Assembly: GCF_019457885.1 (NCBI RefSeq)
Contig: NZ_JAHZST010000005.1
Location: 1-64,000, forward strand
Length of the DNA stretch: 64,000 nucleotides
Direction of reading: 5' to 3'
Origin: Shewanella nanhaiensis
Lineage (GTDB): Bacteria; Pseudomonadota; Gammaproteobacteria; Enterobacterales; Shewanellaceae
In this document: positions 34,802 through 45,980 of the stretch, in pieces
How the letters are laid out: each line of letters starts with the position of its first letter
Numbering within the stretch: the stretch's first letter is position 1
Notes under the pieces: model-generated
What the model was told of the DNA's origin: nothing
The model's input: the letters and a program-made list of their open reading frames with translations, nothing else
The model's database searches: none
Program-made: the position numbers and the translations under genes

Positions 34802-35142
34802 CTAATGCAGCGAGTCTTGGTCGAAGCGGTGTCCATGACTTTATTCTTATACGCTCAAGTGCAGTCGTTTTGGCTATCTATACCATCTTTTTGGTTGGAT
34901 TTATTGCATGTAGCTCTCCACTAACTTACGACGCATGGCATGGCTTATTCAGCGCATTGCCGATGAAGGTTTTTACACTACTTGCACTGGTTGCTGTTCT
35001 GATCCACGCATGGATCGGTATCTGGCAGGTGCTAACAGATTACGTTAAGCCATTGATGCTGCGTGGTGTACTTCAGTTTGTGTTTGTCGTTGCGGCCTTT
35101 AGTTATCTGGCTGCGGGCATTTTGATAGTGTGGGGTGTTTAA
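34795..35142 (+). CDS. sdhD: Succinate dehydrogenase membrane anchor SdhD
   Basis: The second membrane anchor of complex II, 115 residues with three hydrophobic helices and the motif [16 protein letters not shown] (about residues 71-86), which provides the haem/quinone-site residues. An open frame extends upstream to 34636, but that part lies inside sdhC. The ATG at 34795 ([16 protein letters not shown]) is the natural start and overlaps the last codons of sdhC by 7 bases. Confidence 0.93.
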   Translation: MVTNAASLGRSGVHDFILIRSSAVVLAIYTIFLVGFIACSSPLTYDAWHGLFSALPMKVFTLLALVAVLIHAWIGIWQVLTDYVKPLMLRGVLQFVFVVAAFSYLAAGILIVWGV

Positions 35143-36909
35143 GTGAGTATTCCAGTTCGCGAGTTTGATGCAGTCGTTATTGGCGCCGGTGGCGCGGGTA
35201 TGCGAGCAGCACTACAGATCTCTAAAGAGGGTAAAAGCTGTGCGCTTTTATCGAAAGTTTTCCCAACCCGATCCCATACTGTGTCAGCACAGGGTGGTAT
35301 TACCGTAGCACTTGGTAATGCCCATGAAGATCACTGGGAACAACACATGTACGACACCGTGAAAGGTTCCGATTTTATCGGTGATCAAGAAGCGATTGAG
35401 TTCATGTGTAAAACGGGTCCTGAAGCCGTTATTGAATTAGAGCAGATGGGTCTTCCTTTCTCTCGTTTCGAAAACGGTAAGATTTACCAGCGTCCATTTG
35501 GTGGTCAATCGAAGAATTTTGGTGGCGAGCAGGCGGCACGTACAGCAGCTGCAGCCGACCGTACAGGTCATGCACTGCTTCATTGTCTTTACCAGCAAAA
35601 TGTAAAGCACAAAACTGAAGTTTTCTCTGAGTGGTACGCGCTTGATTTAGTGAAAAATGAAGACGGTGCCATTGTCGGTTGTACTGCAATCGATATCGAA
35701 AGTGGCGAAATTGTCTACTTCAAAGCTAAGGCAACCATTCTTGCTACAGGTGGTGCGGGACGTATTTTCGCTTCGACCACTAATGCGCATATTAATACTG
35801 GTGACGGTGTTGGTATGGCGATGCGTGCTGGCGTTCAGATGCAAGATATGGAGATGTGGCAGTTCCATCCAACGGGTATCGCTGGCGCGGGCGTTCTGGT
35901 AACAGAGGGTTGTCGTGGTGAAGGTGGATATCTGCTAAACAAAGATGGCGAACGCTTTATGGAGCGTTACGCTCCGAATGCGAAAGACTTAGCGTCACGT
36001 GACGTAGTCGCACGCTCTATGATGACTGAGATCCGTGAAGGCCGTGGTTTAGATGGACCATTAGGTCCGCACTGTTTGCTTAAGCTTGATCACTTAGGTA
36101 AAGAAACACTGGAAGCGCGTCTTCCTGGTGTTTGTGAACTGTCTCGTACCTTCGCTCATATCGATCCCGCTGATGGCCCAATCCCTGTACTACCAACGTG
36201 TCACTATATGATGGGGGGTCTTCCTGCTAAAGTGAGTGGACAGGTTATTCGTCAAAACGGTGATGGAACAGAGCAAGATGTCGTTGGTTTGTTCGCGGTG
36301 GGTGAAATTGCTTGTGTATCCGTACACGGTGCTAACCGACTCGGTGGTAACTCGCTACTTGACTTAGTGGTATTTGGTCGTGCAGCTGGTCAGCATTTAG
36401 GTAAAGCACTTGATGCAACAGCAACACCTAAAGATGCAACTGATGCCGATATTGCCCAATCTCTTGAGCGCCTGAATCGTTGGGAGAGCAATAAAGACGG
36501 TGAAGATCCTGCACAAATCCGTAAAGACTTACAGCTTTGTATGCAGCTTAACTTCTCAGTATTCCGCAGTGGCGATGCGATGGCCGAAGGGCTTAAAGAG
36601 CTCAAAGCTATTCGTGAGCGTTTAGCTAATGCTAAGTTGTCAGATAACTCAACAGAGTTTAATACTCAACGTATTGAGTGTCTTGAATTGGATAACTTGA
36701 TGGCAACGGCGATAGCAACAGCTTATGCGGCAAACTATCGTACGGAAAGTCGTGGTGCTCATTCACGTGAAGATTTCCTAGATCGTGATGATGATAACTG
36801 GTTATGTCACAGTGTCTTCGATCCGGTTAGTGAAGAGATGACTAAGCGTGATGTGAACATGGAGCCTAAGCTTCGTGATGCCTTCCCACCGATTAAGCGT
36901 ACTTACTAA
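35143..36909 (+). CDS. sdhA: Succinate dehydrogenase flavoprotein subunit SdhA
   Basis: The catalytic subunit that oxidises succinate to fumarate with covalently bound FAD, 588 residues. Visible are the nucleotide-binding [11 protein letters not shown], the FAD-attachment region [10 protein letters not shown], the active-site segments QFHPTG and HYMMGG, and [18 protein letters not shown]. The start is GTG at 35143, immediately after the sdhD stop. Confidence 0.97.
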   Translation: MSIPVREFDAVVIGAGGAGMRAALQISKEGKSCALLSKVFPTRSHTVSAQGGITVALGNAHEDHWEQHMYDTVKGSDFIGDQEAIEFMCKTGPEAVIELEQMGLPFSRFENGKIYQRPFGGQSKNFGGEQAARTAAAADRTGHALLHCLYQQNVKHKTEVFSEWYALDLVKNEDGAIVGCTAIDIESGEIVYFKAKATILATGGAGRIFASTTNAHINTGDGVGMAMRAGVQMQDMEMWQFHPTGIAGAGVLVTEGCRGEGGYLLNKDGERFMERYAPNAKDLASRDVVARSMMTEIREGRGLDGPLGPHCLLKLDHLGKETLEARLPGVCELSRTFAHIDPADGPIPVLPTCHYMMGGLPAKVSGQVIRQNGDGTEQDVVGLFAVGEIACVSVHGANRLGGNSLLDLVVFGRAAGQHLGKALDATATPKDATDADIAQSLERLNRWESNKDGEDPAQIRKDLQLCMQLNFSVFRSGDAMAEGLKELKAIRERLANAKLSDNSTEFNTQRIECLELDNLMATAIATAYAANYRTESRGAHSREDFLDRDDDNWLCHSVFDPVSEEMTKRDVNMEPKLRDAFPPIKRTY

Positions 36910-36919
36910 GGAGATTGAG

Positions 36920-37627
36920 ATGAATTTGAATATCGCAATTTATCGCTATAATCCCGACGTAGACGCGAAGCCGTATATGAAGGATTACACGTTGGAAGTC
37001 GCTGAAGGGACCGATATGATGGTTCTCGATGCACTGATGCTTTTGAAAGAGCAAGATCCAACGTTAGCATTTCGTCGCTCATGCCGTGAAGGTGTTTGTG
37101 GTAGTGATGGTCTAAATATGAATGGTAAAAATGGCCTGGCATGTATCACGCCTGTGTCGACATTCAAAGGTAAGAAGATAGAGATCAGACCACTACCTGG
37201 TATGCCTGTTGTCCGCGATCTTATTGTGGACTTATCTCAATTCTACAAGCAGTATGAGAAGATAAAGCCGTATCTGATTAATGATGAGAAAACACCTGCG
37301 CGTGAACATCTGCAATCACCTGAAGAGCGTGCACATCTTGATGGTTTATATGAATGTATCATGTGTGCTTGTTGTTCTACTGCTTGTCCATCATTTTGGT
37401 GGAATCCAGATAAGTTTATCGGACCAAGTGGCTTACTTCATGCCTATCGCTTCCTAATTGATAGCCGTGATACAGCGACAGAAGAGCGTCTGTCTGAACT
37501 TGATGATGCCTATAGCGTATTCCGTTGCCATGGCATCATGAACTGTGTGGATGTCTGTCCTAAAGGATTGAATCCAACTAAAGCGATTGGACATATTAAG
37601 TCCATGTTGCTGAAGAGAGCAGTATAA
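36920..37627 (+). CDS. sdhB: Succinate dehydrogenase iron-sulfur subunit SdhB
   Basis: Carries electrons from FAD to quinone through three clusters, 235 residues. The [2Fe-2S] ligands are in SCREGVCGSDGLNMNG and LACIT. The [4Fe-4S] and [3Fe-4S] ligands are in CIMCACCSTACPSFWW and CHGIMNCVDVCPKGLNP. The frame extends upstream to 36875 within sdhA, but the ATG at 36920, with AAGGAG seven bases ahead, is the correct start. Confidence 0.97.
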   Translation: MNLNIAIYRYNPDVDAKPYMKDYTLEVAEGTDMMVLDALMLLKEQDPTLAFRRSCREGVCGSDGLNMNGKNGLACITPVSTFKGKKIEIRPLPGMPVVRDLIVDLSQFYKQYEKIKPYLINDEKTPAREHLQSPEERAHLDGLYECIMCACCSTACPSFWWNPDKFIGPSGLLHAYRFLIDSRDTATEERLSELDDAYSVFRCHGIMNCVDVCPKGLNPTKAIGHIKSMLLKRAV

Positions 37628-37671
37628 ATGCAAGACCAAGAGCTGAAATCAATAATTATATAGCTCGAATT

Positions 37672-37703
37672 GAGTCACTTTTCATTTGAAAAGTGGCTCT
37701 TTT
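37672..37703 (+). terminator. Hairpin after sdhB
   Basis: A 12-bp stem (37672-37683 with 37688-37699, one G-T pair) is followed by TTTT. It would end or attenuate sdhCDAB transcription before sucA, which could then be read by partial readthrough or from its own promoter. Confidence 0.75.
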
Positions 37704-37849
37704 GTGTAATGGAACTACAATTTGCCGTGAAATGATGAAAACCTGATTTTCTCGGGATAGCAACGATTATGCATTCCTTGTATTTATCACAAAGAATGCA
37801 TACTTATAGACTTGGCTAAATTCGTGTATAAAGTTTGAAAGGAATAGAA

Positions 37850-40672
37850 ATGCACCAAGGCATCATGAAAGCCTGGCTCGAATCATCACATCTAAGTGGT
37901 GCTAATTCGACCTATGTAGAAGAGATGTATGAAGCCTATCAAGAAGACCCTCAGTCTGTTGCAGCAGACTGGCAAGCGGTGTTTGATAACCTCCCTTACG
38001 CGAACGGTGCATCAAAAGATGTTCCGGAAGCAGCCCACTCTAAAGTACGTGATTATTTTCGTAGTTTAGCGTTAGAAGGTCGTCAGAAGGGCTCAGCCCG
38101 AGTGACAGATCCTGAAGTCGATGCTAAGCAAGTTAAAGTCCTGCAGATGATTAACGCCCACCGTTTCCGTGGTCACCAGAATGCGAATCTGGACCCATTG
38201 GAGCTTTGGAAGCGTGATCAAGTTTCTGAGCTGGACCCAGCCTTCCACGGTTTAACTAGCGAAGATATGCAGCGTGAATTCAATACCGGTTCATTTGCTC
38301 ATGGTGGTGACACTATGAAGCTTGGTGATCTGATTAAAGCCCTGAAGGCCACCTATTGTGGTTCAATTGGCTCTGAATACATGCATATTACTGATACCGA
38401 TGAGAAACGCTGGATACAGCAAAGGTTAGAGCCTTCTTTAGGTAGAGCTAATTACGATAAACCCGCTAAAACTCGTATCTTAGCAGGCTTAAATGCCGCT
38501 GAAGGTATGGAGAAATATCTAGGGGCTAAGTTCCCTGGCGCAAAACGTTTTTCACTGGAAGGTGGTGATGCGCTAGTGCCTATGATGCGTGAGATTTTAT
38601 ATCGCGCAGGTGAAGCTGGTACTAAAGAGGTTGTGGTGGGCATGGCTCACCGTGGTCGCTTAAATTTGCTTGTGAATATCTTAGGTAAAAAGCCCTCTGA
38701 GTTGTTTGATGAGTTCGCTGGTAAACACAGTGATGCGATCAATGGCTCTGGTGATGTTAAGTATCACCAAGGTTTCTCATCTGATTTTAAAACACCTGGC
38801 GGTAACGTCCACTTAGCCCTTGCGTTTAACCCATCTCACCTTGAGATTGTTAATCCTGTAGTTATGGGTTCAGTTCGTGCACGTCAAGATCGTCGTGGTT
38901 GCGATAGCGGCTTACAAGTTCTGCCAATTACCATTCATGGTGATTCGGCGATTACTGGTCAAGGTATCGTACAAGAGACATTTAACATGTCTCAGACTCG
39001 TGGTTTTAAAGTGGGTGGTAGCATTCGAATTGTTATCAACAACCAGGTTGGTTTTACCACTTCAAACACAGAAGATGTTCGCTCTACTGAGTACTGTACT
39101 GATATTGCTAAGATGGTTCAGGCACCGATATTCCATGTGAATGCCGATGATCCTGAAGCGGTTGCTTTCGTATCTCAGCTTGCCGTTGATTACCGAAATG
39201 AGTTTAGACGTGATGTGGTGATCGAGCTTGTGTGTTATCGCCGTCACGGTCATAACGAAGCCGATGAGCCTAGTGCAACTCAGCCATTGATGTATGCCAA
39301 AATTAAGAAGCATCCAACGCCACGTAAAATTTACGCTGATCGTTTGATTGCTGAAAGCACCCTTGCAGCTGATGAAGTCACTTCGATGATCAATGATTAT
39401 CGTGACGCGCTTGATCACGGTGATTGTGTTGTTGAAGAGTGGCGTCCTATGACACTGCACTCTGTTGATTGGTCTCCCTATATCAATAAAGAGTGGGATG
39501 ATGCCTATGAAGCGCAGATGCCTATGGAACGTATCAAGAACTTAGCTGAGAAGATTAGCTATGTACCTGAAGGCCATAAACTGCAATCTCGCGTGGCTAA
39601 GATCTACAAAGATCGTGTCTTAATGGCAAGTGGTGAAAAACTGCTCGACTGGGGTTTTGCTGAAACCTTAGCCTATGCATCGATTGTTGAAGATAAGCAA
39701 CGTATCCGCATTACCGGTCAAGATTCTGGTCGTGGTACCTTCTTCCATCGTCATGCTGTTCTGCATAATCAAAACGATGCGACAGCGTATATGCCATTGC
39801 GTAACATTGCCGATGAGCAAGGTCCTATTGATATTACTGATTCAGTATTATCTGAAGCATCGGTTTTAGCATTTGAATATGGCTATGCAACAGCAGAGCC
39901 TGGCGGTTTGACACTATGGGAAGCTCAATTTGGTGATTTTGCCAACTGTGCCCAAGTGGTTATCGATCAGTTCCTCTCCTCAGGTGAGCAGAAGTGGGGC
40001 CGCTTATGTGGTCTGACAATGTTACTGCCTCATGGTTATGAGGGACAGGGACCTGAGCATTCAAGTGCTAGATTAGAGCGCTTCCTACAGCTTTGTGCTA
40101 ACCACAATATGCAGGTATGTGTGCCATCAACTCCAGCTCAGGTTTACCACATGCTGCGTCGTCAGGTTGTTAGACCTATGCGACGTCCATTGGTCGTGAT
40201 GTCTCCTAAGTCACTCTTGCGTCATCCATTAGCGGTATCGTCAATGGAAGAGCTCGCAGAAGGGACATTCCAAAATGTGATCCCTGAAGTTGAAAGCTTA
40301 GACAACAGTAAGATTGACAGAGTTGTGTTCTGTAGCGGTAAGGTGTATTTCGAGTTGCTTGAAAAGCGACGTAAAGAGAATGTCACTAACGTTGCTCTGG
40401 TTCGTTTGGAGCAGCTTTACCCATTCCCGCATGAGGACATGGACTCTCTCTTAGCTGAATATCAGCATGTTAAAGATTTTGTTTGGTGTCAGGAAGAGCC
40501 TCAAAACCAAGGTGCTTGGTACTGTAGTCAACACCATTTCTGGACATCAATTCCAGCGGGTGCAAAGTTAACCTATGCCGGTCGTGAAGCATCAGCTGCA
40601 CCCGCTTGTGGTTATCCATCACTGCATGCCAAAGAGCAAGAATCTTTGATTAATAGCGCATTAAAACTGTAG
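37850..40672 (+). CDS. sucA: 2-oxoglutarate dehydrogenase E1 component
   Basis: A thiamin-diphosphate decarboxylase of the 2-oxoglutarate dehydrogenase complex, 940 residues. Features are the N-terminal E2-binding helix (LSGANSTYVEEMYEAYQEDP), MAHRGRLNLLVNILGK, the ThDP/Mg site around HGDSAITGQGIVQE through INNQVGFTT, and the C-terminal transketolase-like domain (HGYEGQGPEHSSARLERFLQ). A five-codon extension to 37835 is in frame, but the ATG at 37850 has AAAGGAA upstream. The E3 subunit (lpd) is not encoded here. Confidence 0.97.
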   Translation: MHQGIMKAWLESSHLSGANSTYVEEMYEAYQEDPQSVAADWQAVFDNLPYANGASKDVPEAAHSKVRDYFRSLALEGRQKGSARVTDPEVDAKQVKVLQMINAHRFRGHQNANLDPLELWKRDQVSELDPAFHGLTSEDMQREFNTGSFAHGGDTMKLGDLIKALKATYCGSIGSEYMHITDTDEKRWIQQRLEPSLGRANYDKPAKTRILAGLNAAEGMEKYLGAKFPGAKRFSLEGGDALVPMMREILYRAGEAGTKEVVVGMAHRGRLNLLVNILGKKPSELFDEFAGKHSDAINGSGDVKYHQGFSSDFKTPGGNVHLALAFNPSHLEIVNPVVMGSVRARQDRRGCDSGLQVLPITIHGDSAITGQGIVQETFNMSQTRGFKVGGSIRIVINNQVGFTTSNTEDVRSTEYCTDIAKMVQAPIFHVNADDPEAVAFVSQLAVDYRNEFRRDVVIELVCYRRHGHNEADEPSATQPLMYAKIKKHPTPRKIYADRLIAESTLAADEVTSMINDYRDALDHGDCVVEEWRPMTLHSVDWSPYINKEWDDAYEAQMPMERIKNLAEKISYVPEGHKLQSRVAKIYKDRVLMASGEKLLDWGFAETLAYASIVEDKQRIRITGQDSGRGTFFHRHAVLHNQNDATAYMPLRNIADEQGPIDITDSVLSEASVLAFEYGYATAEPGGLTLWEAQFGDFANCAQVVIDQFLSSGEQKWGRLCGLTMLLPHGYEGQGPEHSSARLERFLQLCANHNMQVCVPSTPAQVYHMLRRQVVRPMRRPLVVMSPKSLLRHPLAVSSMEELAEGTFQNVIPEVESLDNSKIDRVVFCSGKVYFELLEKRRKENVTNVALVRLEQLYPFPHEDMDSLLAEYQHVKDFVWCQEEPQNQGAWYCSQHHFWTSIPAGAKLTYAGREASAAPACGYPSLHAKEQESLINSALKL

Positions 40673-40701
40673 TAATAGACAAATAAAAAGGATAGCTCCT
40701 C

Positions 40702-41892
40702 ATGAGTATCGAAATTAAGGTACCCGTACTACCAGAATCTGTTGCTGATGCAACTATTGCTACTTGGCATGTTCAGCCTGGTGAACAAGTAACACGTGAT
40801 CAAAACCTTGTTGATATTGAAACTGACAAGGTTGTACTTGAAGTGGTTGCCCCTGAAGATGGATCGATAGCTGAATTTCTAGCAAATGAAGGCGACACTG
40901 TTCTTGGTGAAGCGGTCATCGCTAAGTTCACTGCTGGCGCTGTTGCTGGTCAAGAAGTGACGAAAGCGGAAGCAGAGGCTACCACACCTGAAGCTGCCGA
41001 TGACACTAATGATGCCCTTAGTCCGTCTGTTCGCCGTTTATTAGGTGAACATGGTCTTGAAGCAAGTCAGGTTAAAGGTACTGGTGCTGGCGGTCGAATT
41101 ACAAAAGAAGATGTAGAAGCGTTTGTTAAGAGCAAGTCTGCAGCGCCTGCACCGACGGCGAGTGCACAGGTGGATGTTGCGCCATTAGCTGAGCGTAGCG
41201 AGAAGCGTGTACCTATGTCACGTCTTCGTAAGACGATTGCAAACCGTCTACTTGAAGCTAAAAACTCTACAGCGATGTTGACGACATTTAATGAAGTTAA
41301 CATGAAGCCAATCATGGATATCCGTAAGCAGTATCAAGAGGTTTTTGAGAAGCGTCATGGGATCCGTTTAGGTTTTATGTCTTTCTACATTAAAGCGGTA
41401 ACGGAAGCGTTGAAGCGCTTCCCTGAAGTGAACGCTTCTATAGATGGTGATGATATTGTTTATCACAACTATTTTGATATCAGCATTGCTGTGTCAACGC
41501 CGCGTGGTCTTGTGACACCTGTTCTTCGTGATACAGACACCATGAGCCTTGCAGATATCGAGCGTAATGTTCGTGAACTTGCAATTAAAGGTCGTGACGG
41601 TAAGTTGACTGTTGATGATATGACTGGCGGTAACTTCACTGTGACTAATGGTGGTGTATTTGGTTCACTTATGTCCACCCCAATTCTTAACCTGCCACAA
41701 AGTGCAATCCTTGGTATGCATGCCATCAAGGATCGCCCAATGGCAGTGAATGGGCAGGTTGAAATCCTACCTATGATGTACCTAGCATTATCTTACGATC
41801 ACCGTATTATCGATGGTCGTGAGTCAGTTGGTTACTTGGTTGCCATTAAGGACTTCCTCGAAGACCCAACTCGTCTGCTGCTTGATCTATAA
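40702..41892 (+). CDS. sucB: 2-oxoglutarate dehydrogenase E2 component (dihydrolipoyl succinyltransferase)
   Basis: Transfers the succinyl group to CoA and forms the core of the complex, 396 residues. Domains in order are the lipoyl domain with the lipoylated Lys in ETDKVVLEV (about residue 43), an Ala/Thr/Glu-rich linker, the E1/E3-binding domain ([21 protein letters not shown], shown in part) and the acyltransferase core with [13 protein letters not shown] containing the catalytic His. AAAAAGGA precedes the ATG. Confidence 0.97.
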   Translation: MSIEIKVPVLPESVADATIATWHVQPGEQVTRDQNLVDIETDKVVLEVVAPEDGSIAEFLANEGDTVLGEAVIAKFTAGAVAGQEVTKAEAEATTPEAADDTNDALSPSVRRLLGEHGLEASQVKGTGAGGRITKEDVEAFVKSKSAAPAPTASAQVDVAPLAERSEKRVPMSRLRKTIANRLLEAKNSTAMLTTFNEVNMKPIMDIRKQYQEVFEKRHGIRLGFMSFYIKAVTEALKRFPEVNASIDGDDIVYHNYFDISIAVSTPRGLVTPVLRDTDTMSLADIERNVRELAIKGRDGKLTVDDMTGGNFTVTNGGVFGSLMSTPILNLPQSAILGMHAIKDRPMAVNGQVEILPMMYLALSYDHRIIDGRESVGYLVAIKDFLEDPTRLLLDL

Positions 41893-41906
41893 TTAGCAGC
41901 GACACC

Positions 41907-41938
41907 TTATCGGTCCCTTCACTTGGAGTGACCGATAA
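41907..41938 (+). other. Hairpin in the sucB-sucC gap
   Basis: TTATCGGTC (41907-41915) pairs with GACCGATAA (41930-41938). A second, imperfect hairpin follows (ACTGGCC near 41950 with GGTCAGT near 41968). Neither has a T run, so they may be processing or partial-attenuation elements setting the ratio of sucAB to sucCD. Confidence 0.55.
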
Positions 41939-42003
41939 ATACCCTCGTTACTGGCCCCATAGAGGTCAGTTGGATTTGATAAGAAGTATACGGATAGATC
42001 ATC

Positions 42004-43170
42004 ATGAATTTGCATGAGTATCAGGCGAAATCTCTATTTGCCGAATATGGTTTACCAGTGTCAGAAGGCTTTGCATGTGATACAGCTCAAGAAGCAGTAG
42101 AAGCAGCAGGTCATATTGGCGGTGATATGTGGGTTGTTAAGTGTCAAGTACACGCTGGCGGCCGTGGTAAAGCAGGTGGCGTAAAAGTTACTGGCGATAA
42201 AAACGAAATCAGAGCATTTGCTGAACATTGGTTAGGTAAGAACTTAGTGACTTACCAAACTGATGAGAAAGGTCAGCCTGTTGCTAAGATTTTAGTAGAA
42301 AGCTGTACTGACATCGCTAATGAATTGTACCTAGGTGCAGTTGTTGACCGTGCTTCACGTCGCGTTGTATTTATGGCATCTACTGAAGGTGGTGTTGAGA
42401 TTGAGACTGTGGCCGAAGAGACGCCAGAGCTTATTCACAAGGCTATCATTGATCCACTAGCAGGTCCTCAGCCTTATCAGGCACGCGATCTTGGCTTCAA
42501 ATTAGGTCTAAACCCTACACAATTGAAGCAGTTCACTAAAGTCTTTATGGGCTTAGCGAAAATGTTTGAAGATCATGATTTCGCACTGCTTGAAATCAAC
42601 CCACTTGTTATTACTGATGAAGGCAACATCCACTGTCTTGATGGTAAGATTGGCATCGACGGTAATGCACTTTATCGCCAGCCAAAGATCCGTGAGATGC
42701 ACGATCCATCACAAGATGATGCTCGTGAAGCCCACGCTGCTAAGTTCGAACTCAACTATGTTGCATTAGACGGAAACGTTGGTTGCATGGTTAACGGTGC
42801 TGGACTTGCAATGGGTACGATGGATATCGTTAACCTACACGGTGGCAAGCCTGCTAACTTCCTTGATGTTGGCGGTGGAGCGACTAAAGAGCGTGTTGCT
42901 GAAGCATTTAAGATCATCTTATCAGATGACAATGTTAAAGCCGTTTTGGTTAACATCTTTGGCGGGATCGTACGTTGTGACATGATTGCTGAAGGTATTA
43001 TCGGTGCAGTAAAAGAGGTCGGTGTAACCGTTCCTGTTGTTGTACGTCTTGAAGGTACTAACGCTGATCTTGGTCGTGAAGTTCTTGCTAACTCAGATCT
43101 TGATATTATCGCTGCTACAAGTCTTACTGACGCGGCTGAGCAAGTTGTTAAAGCTGCGGAGGGCAAATAA
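42004..43170 (+). CDS. sucC: Succinyl-CoA synthetase (ADP-forming) beta subunit
   Basis: Forms ATP (or GTP) from succinyl-CoA with SucD, 388 residues. It has the ATP-grasp N-terminus [19 protein letters not shown], the [10 protein letters not shown] loop (around residue 52), LLEINPLV with Mg-binding residues, and the C-terminal CoA-ligase domain (GFNIFGGI-like segment [17 protein letters not shown]). It shares one base of its stop with the sucD start. Confidence 0.97.
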   Translation: MNLHEYQAKSLFAEYGLPVSEGFACDTAQEAVEAAGHIGGDMWVVKCQVHAGGRGKAGGVKVTGDKNEIRAFAEHWLGKNLVTYQTDEKGQPVAKILVESCTDIANELYLGAVVDRASRRVVFMASTEGGVEIETVAEETPELIHKAIIDPLAGPQPYQARDLGFKLGLNPTQLKQFTKVFMGLAKMFEDHDFALLEINPLVITDEGNIHCLDGKIGIDGNALYRQPKIREMHDPSQDDAREAHAAKFELNYVALDGNVGCMVNGAGLAMGTMDIVNLHGGKPANFLDVGGGATKERVAEAFKIILSDDNVKAVLVNIFGGIVRCDMIAEGIIGAVKEVGVTVPVVVRLEGTNADLGREVLANSDLDIIAATSLTDAAEQVVKAAEGK

Positions 43171-44042
43171 TGTCTGTCTTAATCAATAAAGATACTAAAG
43201 TTATCTGCCAAGGTTTCACTGGCGGTCAAGGTACTTTCCACTCTGAGCAAGCTATCGATTACGGTACTCAGATGGTTGGTGGTGTATCACCAGGAAAAGG
43301 CGGTCAGGTTCACTTAGGTCTTCCTGTTTTTAACACTGTTAAAGACGCGGTAGCTGAAACGGGCGCAACTGCTTCTGTTATCTATGTACCAGCTCCTTTC
43401 TGTAAAGATGCTATCTTTGAAGCGATTGACGGTGGCATTGAGCTTATCGTTTGTATCACAGAAGGTATTCCAACTCTGGATATGCTTCAGGTTAAAGTGA
43501 AGCTTGAAGAGACTGGCGTTCGTATGATTGGTCCTAACTGCCCAGGTGTTATCACTCCGGGTGAGTGTAAGATTGGTATCATGCCTGGTCACATCCATAA
43601 GCCAGGTAAAGTTGGTATCGTTTCTCGCTCAGGTACACTTACCTATGAAGCGGTTAAGCAAACGACTGATGAAGGTTTCGGCCAATCAACATGTGTTGGT
43701 ATTGGTGGTGACCCAATTCCTGGTACTAACTTCATCGACGTTTTGGAGATGTTCCAAAACGATCCACTGACTGAAGCAATCGTGATGATTGGTGAGATTG
43801 GTGGTACTGCTGAAGAGGAAGCGGCCGATTACATCAAGGCTAATGTGACTAAGCCTGTTGTTTCATACATTGCTGGTGTTACTGCACCAGAAGGTAAGCG
43901 AATGGGCCATGCTGGTGCAATTATCGCAGGCGGTAAAGGTACTGCTGAAGATAAGTTTGCTGCATTAGAAGCTGCTGGTGTAACCACTGTTCGCTCTCTT
44001 GCTGATATCGGTAAAGCTCTACGTACTAAAACTGGTTGGTAA
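43170..44042 (+). CDS. sucD: Succinyl-CoA synthetase (ADP-forming) alpha subunit
   Basis: Contains the CoA-binding domain and the phosphorylated histidine, 290 residues. Visible motifs are [17 protein letters not shown] at the start, [23 protein letters not shown] and the active-site stretch [17 protein letters not shown] with the phospho-His. TAATG overlap with sucC gives 1:1 coupling. It is the last gene of the TCA block. Confidence 0.97.
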   Translation: MSVLINKDTKVICQGFTGGQGTFHSEQAIDYGTQMVGGVSPGKGGQVHLGLPVFNTVKDAVAETGATASVIYVPAPFCKDAIFEAIDGGIELIVCITEGIPTLDMLQVKVKLEETGVRMIGPNCPGVITPGECKIGIMPGHIHKPGKVGIVSRSGTLTYEAVKQTTDEGFGQSTCVGIGGDPIPGTNFIDVLEMFQNDPLTEAIVMIGEIGGTAEEEAADYIKANVTKPVVSYIAGVTAPEGKRMGHAGAIIAGGKGTAEDKFAALEAAGVTTVRSLADIGKALRTKTGW

Positions 44043-44057
44043 TCATATTCTCCAGTT

Positions 44058-44084
44058 AAAAAAGGCGCCTATGGCGCCTTTTTT
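44058..44084. terminator. Intrinsic terminator after sucD
   Basis: AAAAAAGGCGCC (44058-44069) pairs with GGCGCCTTTTTT (44073-44084) around TAT. It ends the suc transcript and can also serve the convergent gene. Confidence 0.95.
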
Positions 44085-44123
44085 GTGTCTGGAACACTTA
44101 TGAAGACTCTAAGGTCTCTGATA

Positions 44124-45767
44124 TTAATGTGTTGCGACTTTAAACTCTGCAGGTTTCAGAATATAACGATCTTCTACATAAAACTGTTCAGCGCTGCAGC
44201 TTTCCCACCAGTTTGACCAGGCATCATCACATCTGTTTTCAATTAATGCCCCATTTTCCAATGGCTCGATTAAGCTTCCCGTAGACATGAGTAGGCCGTA
44301 AGGCGAGCGGCGTTTTATCATCTGAGGAGTTAAAAAGATGGGATCGCTTAATCCCATGCTGCCAACAAGTTCAAAAAAACTCTTCAAGGTATTATGGTGG
44401 AAGTTCCTAACCCTTAAGCTCTTATCGTGAACATTTAAGGCTTTTGAGCGGGCAGGGTCTTGAGTGGCAATACCTGTAGGACAATGATTAGTGTTGCAGT
44501 GGCGTGATTGAATACACCCAAGTGCCATCATCATAGTTCGCGCCGCGTTAACCGTATCTGCACCTAAGGCTATTTTAGACAGTAGATCAAAACTTGATGC
44601 GGTTTTCCCCGAGGCAATAATACGAATCTTATCCCTTAACCCGACACCAATCAGTGCATTATGAACAAAGTAAACTCCCTCTAGGCATGTCATTCCTAAG
44701 CGATTGGTAAACTCCACGGGTGCTGCACCTGTTCCTCCTTCAGCACCATCAACAGTGATAAAGTCAGGGGTTATTCCTGTTGCTAGCATCGCTTTACATA
44801 TGCCTAGAAACTCAGCTGGGTTACCAATACAAAGCTTAAACCCCACGGGCTTTCCGCCACTGAGCTCCCTTAATCTTTTTACAAAGTTCAGTAGTGCAAT
44901 TGGGGTGGTGCATTCAGGGTTAACGGCAGGGGAGACACAATCTCTGTCTCTAGGAACATGCCTGATCGCAGCAATCTCTTCGGTGATTTTAGCTTTAGGG
45001 AGCACGCCACCGTGTCCAGGTTTTGCGCCTTGACTTAGTTTAATCTCAATCATTTTGATTTGAGGTCGAGTTGCCATCGCTTTGAAAGTATCAGGGTTAA
45101 AGTTACCCTCATCATCCCTGCAACCAAAAAGGCCTGAGCCAACCTGCCATACCACATCGCCACCATGTTTAAGGTGATAAGGACTCGCTCCGCCTTCACC
45201 CGTATTATGGTAACAACCAGCTAGCTTAGCGCCTAAGTTCATCGCTTCAATGGCATTGGCACTGAGTGAGCCAAAGCTCATGGCTGAGATATTTAGGTAG
45301 GAGGCATCATAGGGCTGAGTGCAATCAGGCCCACCGAAACACACGCGCTTTACATCATCTTTAACCTCTTTAGGAGAGAGGGAGTGCCACAGGCTTAAAT
45401 AATTCTCCTCCATCAAATCTCGCTGAGTGCCAAAAGCAATAGTGTCACGGACATTTTTTGATCTTTGGTAAACAAGAGAGCGCTGTTCGCGGTTAAAAGG
45501 CTTCTCTTCGGTGTCATTTGCAATAAAGTATTGCTGGATCTCGATGCGATAGGACTCCAGAAAGTAACGCAGGTAAGCGACGACTGGGTAGAGGCGATTT
45601 AAGGTGTGTGGGCTGAATTTTAGATCGTAAAAGCCAACAGCGGTATAACCTAAGGTGAACAGTAATAGCAGACTTGAGATAACATTCATCTCAAGTTTTA
45701 ATATGTAGAGTGCTGATAGGTTACCTAATGTGGCAACTAGCCAATAAACCATTTGCATTATAGTCAT
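44124..45767 (-). CDS. FMN-binding glutamate-synthase-family protein
   Basis: A 547-residue protein with two N-terminal membrane segments (about residues 5-20 and 28-48) and a TIM-barrel domain homologous to the FMN/synthase domain of glutamate synthase. It contains NISAMSFGSLSANAIEAMN, GGVLPKAK, TVDGAEGGTGAAPVEF and a cysteine cluster CIQSRHCNTNHCPTGIA that matches the 3Fe-4S ligands of GltB. There is no glutaminase domain, so it cannot make glutamate from glutamine by itself. Physiological role is unknown. Confidence 0.85.
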   Translation of the reverse strand: MTIMQMVYWLVATLGNLSALYILKLEMNVISSLLLLFTLGYTAVGFYDLKFSPHTLNRLYPVVAYLRYFLESYRIEIQQYFIANDTEEKPFNREQRSLVYQRSKNVRDTIAFGTQRDLMEENYLSLWHSLSPKEVKDDVKRVCFGGPDCTQPYDASYLNISAMSFGSLSANAIEAMNLGAKLAGCYHNTGEGGASPYHLKHGGDVVWQVGSGLFGCRDDEGNFNPDTFKAMATRPQIKMIEIKLSQGAKPGHGGVLPKAKITEEIAAIRHVPRDRDCVSPAVNPECTTPIALLNFVKRLRELSGGKPVGFKLCIGNPAEFLGICKAMLATGITPDFITVDGAEGGTGAAPVEFTNRLGMTCLEGVYFVHNALIGVGLRDKIRIIASGKTASSFDLLSKIALGADTVNAARTMMMALGCIQSRHCNTNHCPTGIATQDPARSKALNVHDKSLRVRNFHHNTLKSFFELVGSMGLSDPIFLTPQMIKRRSPYGLLMSTGSLIEPLENGALIENRCDDAWSNWWESCSAEQFYVEDRYILKPAEFKVATH

Positions 45768-45911
45768 GAAGTATCCTTAATTTGGGCGAACATTCGCTGT
45801 GGGAAGCTAAAAGTGATGAAGGTTAACTGCTGCATATTGGTAGTGTTGTTTACCATAACCTAATACGAATATGGATAGAAGACCGATGATTGAACAAATT
45901 TATGACATAAA

Positions 45912-45934
45912 AAAACCAGCATTATGCTGGTTTT
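45912..45934 (-). terminator. Intrinsic terminator of fur
   Basis: AAAACCAGCA pairs with TGCTGGTTTT around TTA. Reading leftward it is followed by a run of T, ending the fur transcript about 45 bases after its stop. Confidence 0.92.
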
Positions 45935-45980
45935 AAATTCATTGGCCTGTATTCATAAAGCCACTAAGTAGGACTGAGCC

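Noticed and set aside
42756-43166. 136-codon ORF antisense to sucC, and similar long antisense ORFs in msbA, mfd and the RND genes
   Set aside because: They mirror the codon bias of well-identified genes on the other strand and show no domain or start signals.
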